Assembly: GCA_036365455.1 (NCBI GenBank)
Contig: JAWQUS010000016.1
Location: forward strand, 14,531,001 to 14,595,000
Reading direction: 5' to 3'
Length of the DNA: 64,000 nt
Source of the DNA: Macrosoma leucophasiata
Taxonomy: Eukaryota; Arthropoda; Insecta; Lepidoptera; Hedylidae
Positions 22,426 to 33,790 of the stretch are shown one piece after another (position 1 is the first letter of the stretch; each line of letters begins with the position of its first letter). The position numbers and the translations under genes are program-made. Below the pieces are notes generated by a model that was not told the origin of the DNA, did not search any database, and was given only the letters and a program-made list of their open reading frames with translations.

Positions 22426-22525
22426 TGCATAAAATGTTACTTACTCGTTTTGTTACAACTTTTTACCCGACCGAGTTTAAGACCGATATAAAATGTTTTG
22501 TGTGCCATTAATATATAAGGTAGAA

Positions 22526-22655
22526 GTTTTACTGGTGGTAAAGCTCCATCGAAAGAGCTCGCGGGCGTAGGCACCACCGCATTACCTAATTTACTTGCCG
22601 CTAAATAGTAGTGTTCAGCACTATCGTGTTCCGGTCAGGTGGTAATGTAGTTTCG
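22526..22655 (+). mobile_element. Family L repeat, 5' half
   Basis: From ttactggtggtaaagctcca through ttccggtcaggtggtaatgt, then the match stops. Confidence 0.85.
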
Positions 22656-22959
22656 ATATGTTACCTTAAAGGAAATAAGAAAGTGATTTCAAGAACAAAC
22701 ACCTCCAGCTACACGAAAATTATGTACTTAACTCAATTGAGTTTGAAAATATTTTACGTCTCCTGAAAAATAACGGTTATGTGAAAACAATAGCAACCAA
22801 GTAGACGTTAATCAAATATAAACTCTAAAAGTATTTAAATTTAATAATGATTAAATTTCTCAACATTTTCAAAAAAAAAAAAACACTTCAATAATATTAT
22901 TTCAACGAACAAAACTTATAACACAAAACCACAAAACCTTTTACATCGGTGATACGCTG

Positions 22960-23065
22960 ATATGAACATGACCTATTTATCCTTCGTCAATTCTATTTTT
23001 CCCCTTTTCTATCGTCGAATTCCAACATAAAGCACCTTATCTGGCTTTCCGTCGTGACTCCATGG
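22960..23065. repeat. Local duplicate R1, copy 2
   Basis: Diverged second copy of 22321-22425. Confidence 0.55.
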
Positions 23066-23510
23066 AAGGTAGCTGGTTATTGTTTAGATTGTTTAGCTAC
23101 AATCGTGTGGGCACAACTCTGTTCATCGGATAATCCTTTCTTAAGCTGTTATATCTACTAGGCAGTTTCACATTTAGGCGCCGGTCTATCACAATGTTTA
23201 CAACAAGAAAACAGAGTCATTTGCAAACTAGGCTTTACCTTGCCAGTAAAGATCCCTCATGGCGTGGATTACATACGAGTATGTACACATCTATCCACGT
23301 CTATGCAATCTAGCGCCGGTCCACCACAATATTTTCAACAAGAAAAACACACATTCATTTATGCAAACTGAACTTAAGTTTAGGCTTTAGTTTTGCCTTA
23401 CATTATTAAGTTACCACATGGCGTAGATTATGTACACAGCTCACTTAGTTTTTTCACAAGAAACAAAACATTTTGAAACAAAATATTTTAAATTGAAAAG
23501 AAGTAGCACG
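23066..23510. other. Spacer with an internal partial duplication
   Basis: tagcgccggtcta-cacaat near 23175 recurs near 23310 (agcgccggtccaccacaata), each followed by caacaagaaaa. No gene. Confidence 0.4.
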
Positions 23511-23511
23511 T

Positions 23512-23660
23512 GTATATTGGCACACGTGACCTTTATCTTTCGGAGTAGGTAAAGTGGCTATGACATACGGACGAACCGAACGACAGACAGACAGACATGA
23601 CGAATCTATAAGGTTTTTGTTTCATTGCCATTTAGCTAACGCTAAAATAGATCTACAGCT
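23512..23660 (+). mobile_element. Fragment of element Q / Helitron-like end
   Basis: acagacagacagacatgacg and tctataaggtttttgtttca match the 3' part of 18036-18630. Confidence 0.5.
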
Positions 23661-23799
23661 AGTTTTTTTTAGGACAGACTTATGTAGGCGGCATGTCTCA
23701 AGACGGAACCAGTCTAGACTAGACTAGGCGAGAGCATAAGGCGCTCTAGTCTATCTATACTTATAATAAATTCTGTACATTAAAAATATTTAAAAAATA

Positions 23800-24140
23800 A
23801 ATACCAGGGGATGTTACTAGATCGATACCGAACACAAATATGTGATTATAAAAAGTTTTGTCTGTCTGTCTGTTTGTTCAAGCATCACAGAAAAACTATA
23901 GGTCCGATTACAATAAAACTTGGTATGATTATACTTTAACCTTTGGCGCACAACACTAAGTACTTTTTATCCCGGAAAAATGTCTGTTTGTCCGTGTGTT
24001 TGTGCACGCTAATATCAGAAACGGCTTATTCGATTTGCGGTCACTAATATATTGTGGTAAGTTTCACTTAATATTTAGTGTTTGTTTCATGTGAATCGGT
24101 TCAGAAATAAAAAAGTTATGTCAATTTAAAGAATTATATC
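23800..24140 (+). mobile_element. Helitron-like fragment
   Basis: ttttgtctgtctgtctgttt, tataggtccgattacaataa and gaatcggttcagaaataaaa are the characteristic words of the family. The CTAG terminus is not visible. Confidence 0.45.
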
Positions 24141-25515
24141 GAATATTTTTAAGCTATTCTGTATCTTAGTAGGCACAGCTAATCTCAAATAAATGTGTGC
24201 ATATTAAATTCCACATTTGTGCGCAAAACCCATTACAAGTGTTGTGCGAGGCAATTCCGTTGTTGAAAAGCACACAAAATAAATTTTAAAAAATACAATA
24301 TCTTACAAAAATATTGATCTTAAAAAAAATATTTAAAAAATATAGTTTTCATGAGCATTATATTTGAAAAGGTCAAGGTCAATTCAAACACGTTAAACTA
24401 ATTATATCAATATTAACTATAAGAACAGACATATACAACCCTATAAGCTTTAATATCATAATAATACGTTTAATTTACGGCAGCCATTATGATTCCGTCA
24501 CGGCTTAAGCTTTATTAATTTCGGAATGTACACAGACTAGCCAATTCAATGGTAGACTGTGGTGAATTTTATTAAATTTATCACGATTCAATTTAAATTA
24601 CGAAACTTAATTTATTACAACCTGGAATCGATTCGTCCAATTAAATATTTTAAAAAATTATACGTATATCTCTATCCAATTGCGAAATTTTTGGATTTTC
24701 CAATCGGATTAACATTAATCCGTTTCAATAAATTACTGAGATACTTAAATTAATAAAATTATACCCGTGAATGAAAAGGTACCTACTGGTTAATCTGGTT
24801 ATAGGGTACAAAAATGCCCGATCGGGCGAGTTGACGAATAACTCAATATTTGTATGGATATTAATCATGGACCACTTAGACGACTTATAACATCATCTAT
24901 AAATGTGTACCTATTTAGCATATAAGAAGCGTAACCATCATAGGCGATGTATAGTGCTTGCCAAAATTATGTTTAATCTTTAAAATACATATTTATTTTA
25001 CTAAAGCCGACACTAGTGGGGTTCAAGAACAACGAGGACAAAAAAGAAAGGTATATCGAGTAAATACAAATACAGTACAATTTACTTTGCGTGATTTTTT
25101 TTTACCGAAACAACTATTTAACTTGTATAGTAACTGTGTAACAAACTTACACTTCACACATTTAATAAAGGGTTAGTTAGTATACAAGTAGCTATAAATA
25201 ACTCAGGACTTAAGCAATCGAGTCAGATACAAAATAGCAAAATAATTTAAGTCGAATCAACATAGCTACATATTTACCAAAATAGGGAAACGTTTTTATG
25301 CCCCTTAACACTAAAATACACAAATAGCCCGTCACCGATATCCTTGCGAAAGTTGTCGTATTCGCAGTAAATTTGTCGAGGAATACAATTAAACCACGAA
25401 CCACATGAAATGCCATTACCAAACTTTCAAACTGTCGATTAATCCGACAACAAATGCCATCCAAATTGATGACCTAGAAAAGTCGAATCTTAATCCCTGA
25501 TACGAGGGTTTCATA
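24141..25515. other. AT-rich unique stretch
   Basis: Several 60-85 codon frames here are without motif. No repeat recognised. Confidence 0.4.
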
Positions 25516-26580
25516 AATATTCAGCGTCATTATTTCACCTCGGCTGATGTCGATCCTGTGAAGAGAAGCCCGGAGCCTGTGTTTATGTTTACAGGGGGTG
25601 GGGGCCGCCCAGCTGAGATCTCTCTCCCCCCTCGCCCCGCCGCCGTTGACTGCGGAAAATCGATTGCGCTGCGAGCGCCGCAGAATTTTGAACGGATGCT
25701 CAAACGGGTGACGTGTCTTTGAGACAAAATAAGCCTACACGGCTTAGTACTCCCCATTTACCTGTGCCAACGGGTCCCTCACGCTCGATTTCAATAATTC
25801 GCCGAATCACTCCCAATCCTGTATTCATAGATTCGTTGCTACTTTCCCTATCGTATTCTCTTCATTTTCGTCGCCTCGCGAATAAATTGTGCGCTTACGT
25901 AAACAGCCTATAATACCATTAAACATAATTCTGACGAAACCGTCTCTTTGCGTTAAAGCCCTTTTACTCCAATATTATTTTCTATCTACAATCTGTAACG
26001 CTAATTGACGATCATCGAATCAATTAGGCGACGGTTATTTCCATGAGAGTTTGTAGTTTAAATACGTTTTATGGAATAGTGGGACGTTAATATACTTCGC
26101 TTGGAAATAGGTCAAGCGAATTTAATAATTTCGCTATCTTTCAACTCTGCAAACGCACCTTTATCTCAAAGAGAGCCCCGCAATTAACATAATTTGCATC
26201 ACTTTTAGCTGTGATACGGACTTATAATGGGATCTTAGATGTTATATACGGACAGGAAGGGGCACATCTGCTTATCGAACGATCCAAGTTGCTATTAAAA
26301 GATGAAACGTGATCCATCTACCCTAATTGGTTCAATCGCTACTAATAAATTTAAATAAGTTATTGAATAGAACATTTTAATAAAATGCTAATTACGTATG
26401 TGGTTTTAGTAACTTGATTGCTAATAAGCGTACAGCTTACGTTGATCACAATTTTGGATATTTTAGCCTATAAAAATCTTCATAAAAGACCTTATGAGAT
26501 TCGATGTTCTCCTAAGGAATAAGCTGTTATATTACCGTGTCCGAAATTGCACATACGTTACGCTACATACCATATTATAA
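25516..26580. other. Non-repetitive, CpG-containing block
   Basis: The part 25540-25700 is GC-rich (ggggtgggggccgcccagct, ctcgccccgccgccgttgac) in an AT-rich genome and free of the repeats that fill the rest of the window. Homeodomain-like TAATT/ATTA cores occur at 25990-26020. It could be a promoter, an untranslated first exon or an enhancer of a host gene outside the window. No coding frame supports an exon. Confidence 0.3.
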
Positions 26581-26589
26581 ACAAATATT

Positions 26590-26710
26590 ATACTAGGTAT
26601 ATCGGAACGTAATGCTGAACACTGCAATTAAGAGGCAAGTGGATTAGGTAATGCAGTGGTTCATATGCTTCCGAATTCTGTCACTGGAGCTTTGTCTCTC
26701 TCCTCTTTTT
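26590..26710 (-). mobile_element. Degenerate family L repeat
   Basis: taatgctgaacactgcaatt, gtggattaggtaatgcagtg and tgtcactggagctttgtc follow family L in inverse order. Confidence 0.65.
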
Positions 26711-26899
26711 CCAGAAAAGTAAAAACAATTGCAATAGAAAAGTCAACTTTTTTATTTATTCAGTTTGTTATTTTATTCAAGCAAAATTTGTGAATTGGTT
26801 GAGTTAATTCTGATAGCTCAGTTTACAAAGCATTTAGAGTAGGTATCCATCTCGAAATAAAATACAACTTTTCAGTATAAAACCTTAATAGTACTAAAA

Positions 26900-28194
26900 G
26901 GTTGGGGAAAAAGTCTTTTCGCATTATAGTATGTATGAACTTGTAATAAAATCTCTTTGGCTGTAGTATTTGTATCTGGTTGATTTTGGTATCATTGAAA
27001 ATTAACATTTTAAAGAACATAATTCCAAATTCAAATTAGGCAAATGTGTGATTTTCATTTGTTTTTCGTACTGTCAAGATGAGTGAACCTAATGAAGAAA
27101 TTCGATACATTTTAAAATTTTACTACAAAAAAGGTAAAAATGCAACGCAAGCCGCGAAAAAAATTTGCGATGTTTATGGACCTAGTGCAGTGTCTGTGAG
27201 AGTAGTACAAATTTGGTTTAAGCGTTTTCAATCCGGAAATTTTGATGTCAAAGATGCACCTCGCTCTGGTCGCCCCATTACGGATAAAATGGATGCCATT
27301 TTTGAAAAAGTGGAGCAAGATCGACATATCAGTAGTTACGACGTAGCTGAAGAACTGAGAATTGATCACAAAACAGTTTTGGCGCATTTGAAAAAAGCTG
27401 GGTACAAAAAAAAGCTCGATATTTGGGTACCTCACGAGCTCACTGAAAGAAACCTAATGAACCGTGTACTCATTTGTGATTCTTTATTACGACGTAATGA
27501 AACCGAATCATTTTTGAAGAAGCTGATAACTGGTGATGAAAAGTGTATCACGTACGACAAGAACGTGCGAAAAAAGTCGTGGTCAAAGGCCGGTCAGGCT
27601 TCACAGACTGTGGCGAAACCCGGGTTAACTCGCAATAAGGTGATGTTGTGTGTGTGGTGGGATTGGAAGGGCACTATTCATTATGAGCTATTACCACCAG
27701 GCAGGACTATCGATTCTGAACTCTACTGCGAACAACTGATGAGATTAAAGCAATAAGTTGAGAAAATTATAAAAAGAGAGCGGCCGGAATTGATCAACAG
27801 AAGGGGTGTGGTGTATCATCATGATAACGCTAGACCTCACACATCTTTAGCTACTCAGCAAAAAGTAAGGCTTTTTGGCTGGGAGGTGTTAATGCATCCG
27901 CCGTATAGTCCTGACCTTGCACCTTCAGATTTCTTTCCACCTGTTTCGGTCTCTTCAGAATTCTTTATGCAATGTTAGGTTAACATCACGAGAGGACTGC
28001 CAAATCCACTTGTCGCGGTATTTTGATGAGAAGTCCCAAAATTTTTATAGCAATGGGATCATGTCCCTACCTACAAGATGGCAAAAGGTTATCGAACAAA
28101 ATGGTACATACATACTTTAGTTAAATTTAAATAAACTATATTAAAAAATGTTTTGAATTATCTTAAAAAATGCGAAGAAACTTTTTCCCCAACC
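26900..28194 (+). mobile_element. mariner transposon, copy 3, both TIRs
   Basis: Left TIR ggttggggaaaaagt starts at 26900 and right TIR ctttttccccaacc ends at 28194, followed by TA. The left flank reads AA instead of TA. Length 1295 bp is typical. This is the most complete copy in the window. Confidence 0.92.
27079..28120 (+). pseudogene. mariner transposase, broken late
   Basis: ATG at 27079 follows the TIR at normal distance and opens MSEPNEEIRYILKFYYKKGK. The DNA-binding half is intact: the first helix-turn-helix, the PRSGRP linker (AT-hook-like), the second helix-turn-helix (LRIDHKTVLAHLKKAG) and WVPHELTE. The catalytic half has TGDEKC instead of the conserved TGDEKW next to the first D, then a nonsense codon TAA at 27754-27756 and a short insertion (about 12 bp) after it. 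HHDNARPHT and YSPDLAPSD are present in the next open frame (27790 on); a 4-base insertion near 27935 breaks the frame again after APSDF. The N-terminal 225 residues could still bind TIRs. PRSGRP and D34D place it in the mariner group; subfamily not assigned. Confidence 0.92.
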
Positions 28195-28960
28195 TATTAT
28201 TAACACACTATTTCAATATCTACGCAAATGAAACATAACAAAGAAATATAGACACAGAGATATATGCACTGAAAACTGTAACAGAGAAATTGTATAATCA
28301 ATTTAATAGAGTGACTTCGGCCATCAACACAGCGCTAAGTTCATTATTATTTACGAAACAATCATATTTCGCTGACTCAGCGCAACTGGGTTGCGTAGTT
28401 AGCGCCTGGTAATTTATGATAGAAGGCTTCAAAGCCCCGCCAACAATCGACAAAGGCCCATGCGCTCAACGTAATAATATCCCTACACTACATACGTCAC
28501 TCACTCCATACAAATACATTTCTATACGTTATTCCTCCATTGTATATTCCTTCCTTTCGATATTGTATCATTTTATCCCATGCTTAAATTGTCCGTTGAA
28601 ATTCCAGGTGCGATTTACTTTTTATATTTTTGCTGGATATATGTTGAATTAAGCACGATTCGGTCTGTTATTTTCAGAATGAAAATTTCGTGAAGAATGT
28701 AAAACTTGTTGGGTTTGCAAAAACTAAAAACGGATTGAAACTCTTCTTGTGTTTACTGAAAGTGTGAATGTTCAATTCTTTTTCTTTAAGTATTTTATGT
28801 TGCTACTAACTATTGCTACACGAAGAACTTAATTAGATTTGCGATACGTACTTACTTATATTAAAATTACTAGAGAATTGATATTTTAATATTTATTACT
28901 TACACATTTAATTTTATTGAGCATTGAATTATTAACCTTTCATGTTTTTTATGTACGTAT
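28195..28960. other. Unique stretch, no gene
   Basis: A moderately GC-rich part at 28320-28480 (ctgactcagcgcaactgggt) has no coding support. Confidence 0.4.
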
Positions 28961-28962
28961 CT

Positions 28963-29050
28963 TTACGCCAGGTCCCTAACGAGGTAGGCAGAGAATATGG
29001 AGCGCCAGATATCCCGGTCCTGACACACCTCCCGTGCCTCATCTATATTT
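28963..29050 (-). mobile_element. RTE LINE 3' end fragment
   Basis: cgccaggtccctaacgaggt and gcgccagatatcccggtcct are the inverse of the 9990-10045 end. Confidence 0.8.
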
Positions 29051-29590
29051 ATTTTAAGGGCTCAAAAATAATTTTATTGAGGTTTTGACAGATATTTACA
29101 TTTCTGTAAAGTTTTCCCTTGTACAGAAAATGCCAAAGTAGGTACCTGGTGAACGTCGATGTTTTTCCTAACCCCTTACGAAATACATGTAACTGTACTG
29201 GATAACTTATAATCACAGGCTGAAACTTAAACTAAATTCAAATACTTAGGTTCGGTTGCACTAAAAATTCGTTAAAGTTAGAAAAGTATGTAATATCTTA
29301 CGAAAACTTAACCAAGTATTTTGGTGCAACCAAACGATATAAAATATCTGACAACGACAAATGCCTATGTAGTCTAAATTGATAACTGCAACCCAAGGTT
29401 ATCTTCTCACAAATCCTAGGACTTAGGGACGGTTTGAAAGCTAAGCTGTCATCAAATACACAATGTAGCGAGCTTACATTTAACACACGACTGTGCACGC
29501 TTACGTTTTGTTTGAATGGCACAGGCAAAGATATAAACGTACCTTACTTAACTACTAACTTAATTTACTAAAAGTACTTGAAGAAACATT
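29051..29590. other. AT-rich spacer
   Basis: aaaattcgttaaagttag and its near-inverse around 29295 suggest a small inverted repeat. Nothing else. Confidence 0.4.
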
Positions 29591-30875
29591 ACCAATCAAA
29601 GAAAATGTTGTTCATTGGTTACAACATTTTCATTGATAGGTATATCTTGTAGGCACGAGCCCACCCGCGGGCTCAACAATTCGAAAAACTCGATGGCAAT
29701 TTTTACAGGCGCCTTTCTGAAAATCAGAGGTACCTATCAATGAAAATGTTGTTCATTGGTTACAACATTTTCATTCAAAGGTATATGTTGTGCGCGAGCC
29801 CACCCGCGAGCTAAGCAATTTGAAACACTCGGCGGCAATTTCTACAGGCGCCTTTCTGAAATTCAGAGGTACCTTATCAATAAAAATGTTGTTCATTGGT
29901 TACAACATTTTCATTCATAGGTATATCCTGTGCGCGAGCCCACCCGCGGGCTCAACAATTCAAAAACTCGGCGGCAATTTCTACAGGCGCCTTTCTGAAA
30001 ATCAGAGGTACCTATGAATGAAAATGTTGTCCATTGGTTACAACATTTTCATTGATAGGTATATCTTGTGCGCGAGCCCACCCGCGGGCTCAACAATTCG
30101 AAAAACTCGATGGCAAATTCTACAGGCGCCTTTCTGAAAATCAGAGGTACCTATCAATGAAAATGTTGTTCATTGGTTACAACATTTTCATTCAAAGGTA
30201 TATGTTGTGCGCGAGCCCACCCGCGGGCTAAACAATTTGAAAAACTCGGCGGCAATTTCTACAGGCGCCTTTCTGAAATTCAGAGGTACCTTATCAATGA
30301 AAATGTTGTTCATTGGTTACATTACATTTTCATTCATAGGTATATCCTGTGCGCGAGCCCACCCGCGGGCTCAACAATTCAAAAAACTCGGCGGCAATTT
30401 CTACAGGCGCCTTTCTGAAAATCAGAGATACCTATGAATGAAAATGTTGTCCATTGGTTACAACATTTTCATTCATAGGTATATCCTGTGCGCGAGCCCA
30501 CCCGCGGGTTCAACAATTCAAAAAACTCGGCGGCAATTTCTACAGGCGCCTTTCTGAAAATCAGAGGTACCTATGAATGAAAATGTTGTCCATTGGTTAC
30601 AACATTTTCATTCATAGGTATATCCTGTGCGCGAGCCCACCCGCGGGCTCAACAATTCAAAAACTCGGCGGCAATTTCTACAGGCGCCTTTCTGAAAATC
30701 AGAGGTACCTATGAATGAAAATGTTGTCCATTGGTTACAACATTTTCATTGATAGGTATATCTTGTGCGCGAGCCCACCCGCGGGCTCAACAATTCTAAA
30801 AACTCGGCGGCAATTTCTACAGGCGCCATTCTGAAATTCAGAGGTATCAATGAAAATTTTATTCAATGGGTTACA
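29591..30875. repeat. 139-bp tandem array of a TIR-bounded unit
   Basis: The hairpin word gaaaatgttgt-N9-acaacattttc starts at 29601, 29742, 29882 (first base changed), 30020, 30159, 30299, 30440, 30579 and 30717, with a decayed one at 30852. Spacing is 138-141 bp. Cut at the 9-bp spacer (t/c-cattggtt), each unit is about 130 bp with 22-bp inverted ends, acaacattttcattgatagg on the left and its inverse on the right, and an inner cgagcccacccgcgggctc hairpin. Variant patterns repeat every three units (419, 417 and 417 bp for units 1-4, 2-5, 3-6). Long frames across the array arise because three units are 417 bp, a multiple of 3, and are not genes. Confidence 0.92.
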
Positions 30876-30929
30876 ACCCAAAACCAATTCTCCGGCTCAT
30901 GTTTCTAACTGCAAACAGAAAATACTATA

Positions 30930-31185
30930 GACCCCTAATCTATCTACCGCCAAATGGTAGTATTCAGGCTTATCGTGTTCCGGTTAAATGGTAATGTATG
31001 GTCCCGTAATAATTATCTTCAATTATCTGTTGCGTGATTATCACAGAGACAACAACTTAGGTCTCAAGGGTGGCAAAGCATCTTCATTTTGACCACAATT
31101 TTTTTGTAGATGTATATAGGCCGCAGTCATCACTTAGCATCCACGTGAGCTACATGCTTGTTTGCCACCATCATAACAAAAATAA
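30930..31185 (+). mobile_element. Family L repeat, diverged
   Basis: Starts within the head (ctatctaccgccaaatggta), continues ttccggttaaatggtaatgt and ends gctacatgcttgtttgccac plus an A-rich tail. Confidence 0.8.
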
Positions 31186-31967
31186 AATGCAATACCGTAT
31201 GCAAAAAATCCATCACGATATTTGAAATTCAAACACTCACGATTAGGGTTTTCGCATACCCGACATTTTTTAATACCCGGGTATCGGGTATTATTTTTGC
31301 ATATACCCGGATATACCCGGGTACCCGGGTATTTACAATTAATTCAGTATATTACGAAAGAGTGTGTGTAGTATGTCAATAAGTCTCCTTAACTTAAAGT
31401 ACAATCAATCACACAGTTAAACACTTCGATTGGAAATACCGTCTTGTGCAACCAAGCGTGCAACAAATTCGGAAATTCTAGTAGAAGGAAAAAAAAAATG
31501 TCATCCGCGGTCTTTTTGGAACTAGGCTTAAACTTTGTTCTGATTCAGGTTGAGAAAACAATGTCAATGGCACTTCTTTTTCGGACGTAAAGTCCTGTTA
31601 TTCGATATTTATTTTACTTTAACTAAATGTTTTAATAAAACGTTTGTTGAAGAACTTAAAAGAGATAATATTTTGGGCATGTTGCAGACTGTACTGATTC
31701 CTTATTCTGTACTTTTTAAATATATTTTCACACGCCAGATACCTGATTTATCCATGTTGCCAACGAAAAGTAAACCATCGTTAAGTGAAATTTTATAGAT
31801 TCACTAGATTCATTTTTTTTTCTTTTGTTTGAATAAAATTTAATTCAAATACTAAGCGTTCACTGAACAATATTAAAATTGTCAACAATAACAACCAAAA
31901 TTTTGTACACTTCTATGAAAATAATAGAAATTAGCGTATTTCAATACTAATGAAAAAAAAAAAAAAC

Positions 31968-32274
31968 GTAACTTCACGCCTGTAATCCCCGAAGGGGTAG
32001 GCAGAGGTAAATGCATGCATTCAAGCATACATGCAAACACCCGCGACTCGCCAAAACGTAACGTTTTGGCCCATGTAACAGGTGGCGAACCTGTTGCCAT
32101 CTCCGAGCACAGTAACAAACTCCGAGGTACTGGGAAACTTCCAGAAAATGGAAAAATCCCAATAGATTCAGAGCTAAAGGATTTAAAACCGTTATCTCTG
32201 ATAGCCCCCGACCCGGGAATCGAACCCAGGACCACGCTGTGGCCTGCTACCACTACGCTACTGAGGCAGATTGA
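31968..32274 (-). mobile_element. tRNA-headed SINE, family A, full length, nested in hAT
   Basis: Inverse orientation: tail gtaacttcacgcctgtaatc at the left, head with B-box (gggaatcgaaccc as inverse) and A-box (ctaccactacgcta as inverse) at the right. A run of 13 A precedes the tail on the plus strand. Confidence 0.88.
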
Positions 32275-32346
32275 AAATAAAACTTTCTAATCGAACTCCA
32301 ACGAAACAAAAACAAAACACAACGAGGTAAACAAGAACGTAACCAA

Positions 32347-32480
32347 ATCTATATGTATGTATGTATGTATCTTCACGCCAGGTCCCTAACGGGGTAGGCA
32401 GAGAGTGTAGAGCGCCAGATATCCCGGTTCAGACAAACCTCTCGTGCCTCGTCTACCTTCATCATTCTCTTCATACATGC
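32347..32480 (-). mobile_element. RTE LINE 3' end fragment, nested in hAT
   Basis: Inverse of 9915-10045 (cttcacgccaggtccctaac, tcgtctaccttcatcattct), with a (tatg)n run at its 3' side. Confidence 0.85.
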
Positions 32481-32752
32481 ATGTAACCAAATCTAACCAC
32501 AAAATTACTGCATTTGCTAAAAAACTACGCCCTCTTTAGATTTATTTTTATGTGTGTCACATTTGCTATTAATAAGTATTATTTTTTAGACCTTATTTTG
32601 TAGTCATTTGCCAAGGATGATGATGAATTCCCGAATTAAAGTGGGTGCCCAGGTACCCGGGTCTGGCATTGAAAAATACCCTAGTTCAAAAAAGTTCATA
32701 TACCCGGGTATACCCGGGTCCGGGTACCCGGGTAGAAAACCCTACTCACGAT

Positions 32753-33200
32753 GCACCGGAGAGAAATATGCAACATATCTGCGTATTCCGCAAGATATAT
32801 CGAAACGTTTAAAGTGCACAGCCGTAAACTCGAGATTTGGTCCGATATAAATCTTTCAAGTGAAGATGAATTCCCGGGACTGCGAAATGATAGATAAAAT
32901 ATTCATCCCGCTCAGAAATGCAAGCATCTGTTTTTCACTCTGCTGAATCTGTATCACCTTTTTGTAATTCTACATTCCACTCAAATCGACAACGTGATGT
33001 AACTAGACTCAATAATATATTGAGTATGACTTCGCTTGGTTCGTTTTAATCAGCAAATGCAGCAAACTTAGCTTCCAAGTCTTTTGAAATCGTAGTATAT
33101 ACTTTAAATCCAATTGGCGTGATTAAATGATCGTTAAAAAAGTATTTAGATTCAAGTAAGATAGATGTATTAGATATTTAGGTCAGATTTGGTCGCCGTG
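32753..33200. other. AT-rich spacer
   Basis: No feature recognised. Confidence 0.4.
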
Positions 33201-33204
33201 TTCT

Positions 33205-33790
33205 TTTAAAGAACACAATCCGTCGTGTTCTTGTCTCCAATGGCGTTCCAATCAAATTGGATCCCAAAGGTTTGACGTGACGATGGCAAGAGATCAGACG
33301 GTATGTCACTTATGCCTTGGAGGATGGATAGGGCCTTGGTATAGGACGCAACCTGCGTTGAGGCCCGCACGCCATTCCAACTCCCAAATACAGCCCGTTT
33401 TTCCGGCGCTGCCCCTGCTGTTGTAAATTCTCTCAAGCGTCCCCGTTATCTTTCAAACGACTACATATTTGAGTCATTTGAAGTCGAAACGTGGTCCGTG
33501 TGGTCACTGAGACCCCAATGTTTTATTAAAAGACAGTTAGAAGCGTTTGGTCGACGCTTCACGTGATCAGAGGGTTGGTCTATTCTTTGCACAAAGAATA
33601 AGCGTAGCCATTCAACGTCTTCTGGGGAAGTTACCATAAGCAAGAGATTAGTTCTATGATGCATGTATGTTGGTAAATTAATAGGAAGTTTTGTAAATTA
33701 ATGTCGATAGATTTTTGATAGATAGGTTTTTGTACATTTTTATAAGTATCTTATGTAATAAAAAATAATAAATTTTTAAAATAATACGGG
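33205..33790 (+). pseudogene. Retroelement ORF C-terminus and 3' tail, decayed
   Basis: On the plus strand 33433-33558 reads LKRPRYLSNDYIFESFEVET then WSVWSLRPQCFIKRQL and stops; after a frameshift the sense continues DQRVGLFFAQRISVAIQRLL with GKLP and a stop near 33638. The combination YIFESFEVET-G-W followed by GDQR-G-F-AQRIS-AIQR matches a C-terminal block that I recall from many invertebrate retroelement proteins. The upstream part (33205-33430) is too decayed to read; the 76-codon minus-strand frame over it is a shadow. An AATAAA-like end is near 33760-33775. Family unassigned. Confidence 0.55.

Larger units (their letters stand above)
31244..32744. mobile_element. hAT-type element with perfect 8-bp target duplication
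   Basis: The element starts tagggttttc and ends gaaaaccct a, flanked on both sides by ctcacgat (31236-31243 and 32745-32752). An 8-bp duplication and a TAGGG-type terminus fit the hAT superfamily. Subterminal zones at both ends are full of the palindrome tacccgggta (31283-31335 and 32645-32735). The interior has no transposase; it hosts a family A SINE (31968-32274) and an RTE tail (32347-32480). It is non-autonomous. Confidence 0.85.

Noticed and set aside
29790..30437. Overlapping 65-81 codon frames across the tandem array
   Set aside because: They arise because three 139-bp units make 417 bp, divisible by 3. Frames carry no domain and change with unit variants.
29591..30875. CRISPR-like array
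   Set aside because: Regular spacing, but spacers are a constant 9 bp and the unit is 139 bp with inverted ends; eukaryotic context.
31550..31798. 82-codon frame inside the hAT-type element
   Set aside because: No hAT transposase motif seen; could be a remnant but I cannot support it.
31882..32290. 123- and 91-codon frames
   Set aside because: Entirely within a family A SINE.
33206..33664. Minus-strand frames of 76 and 67 codons
   Set aside because: The plus strand carries the recognisable, though broken, retroelement blocks.
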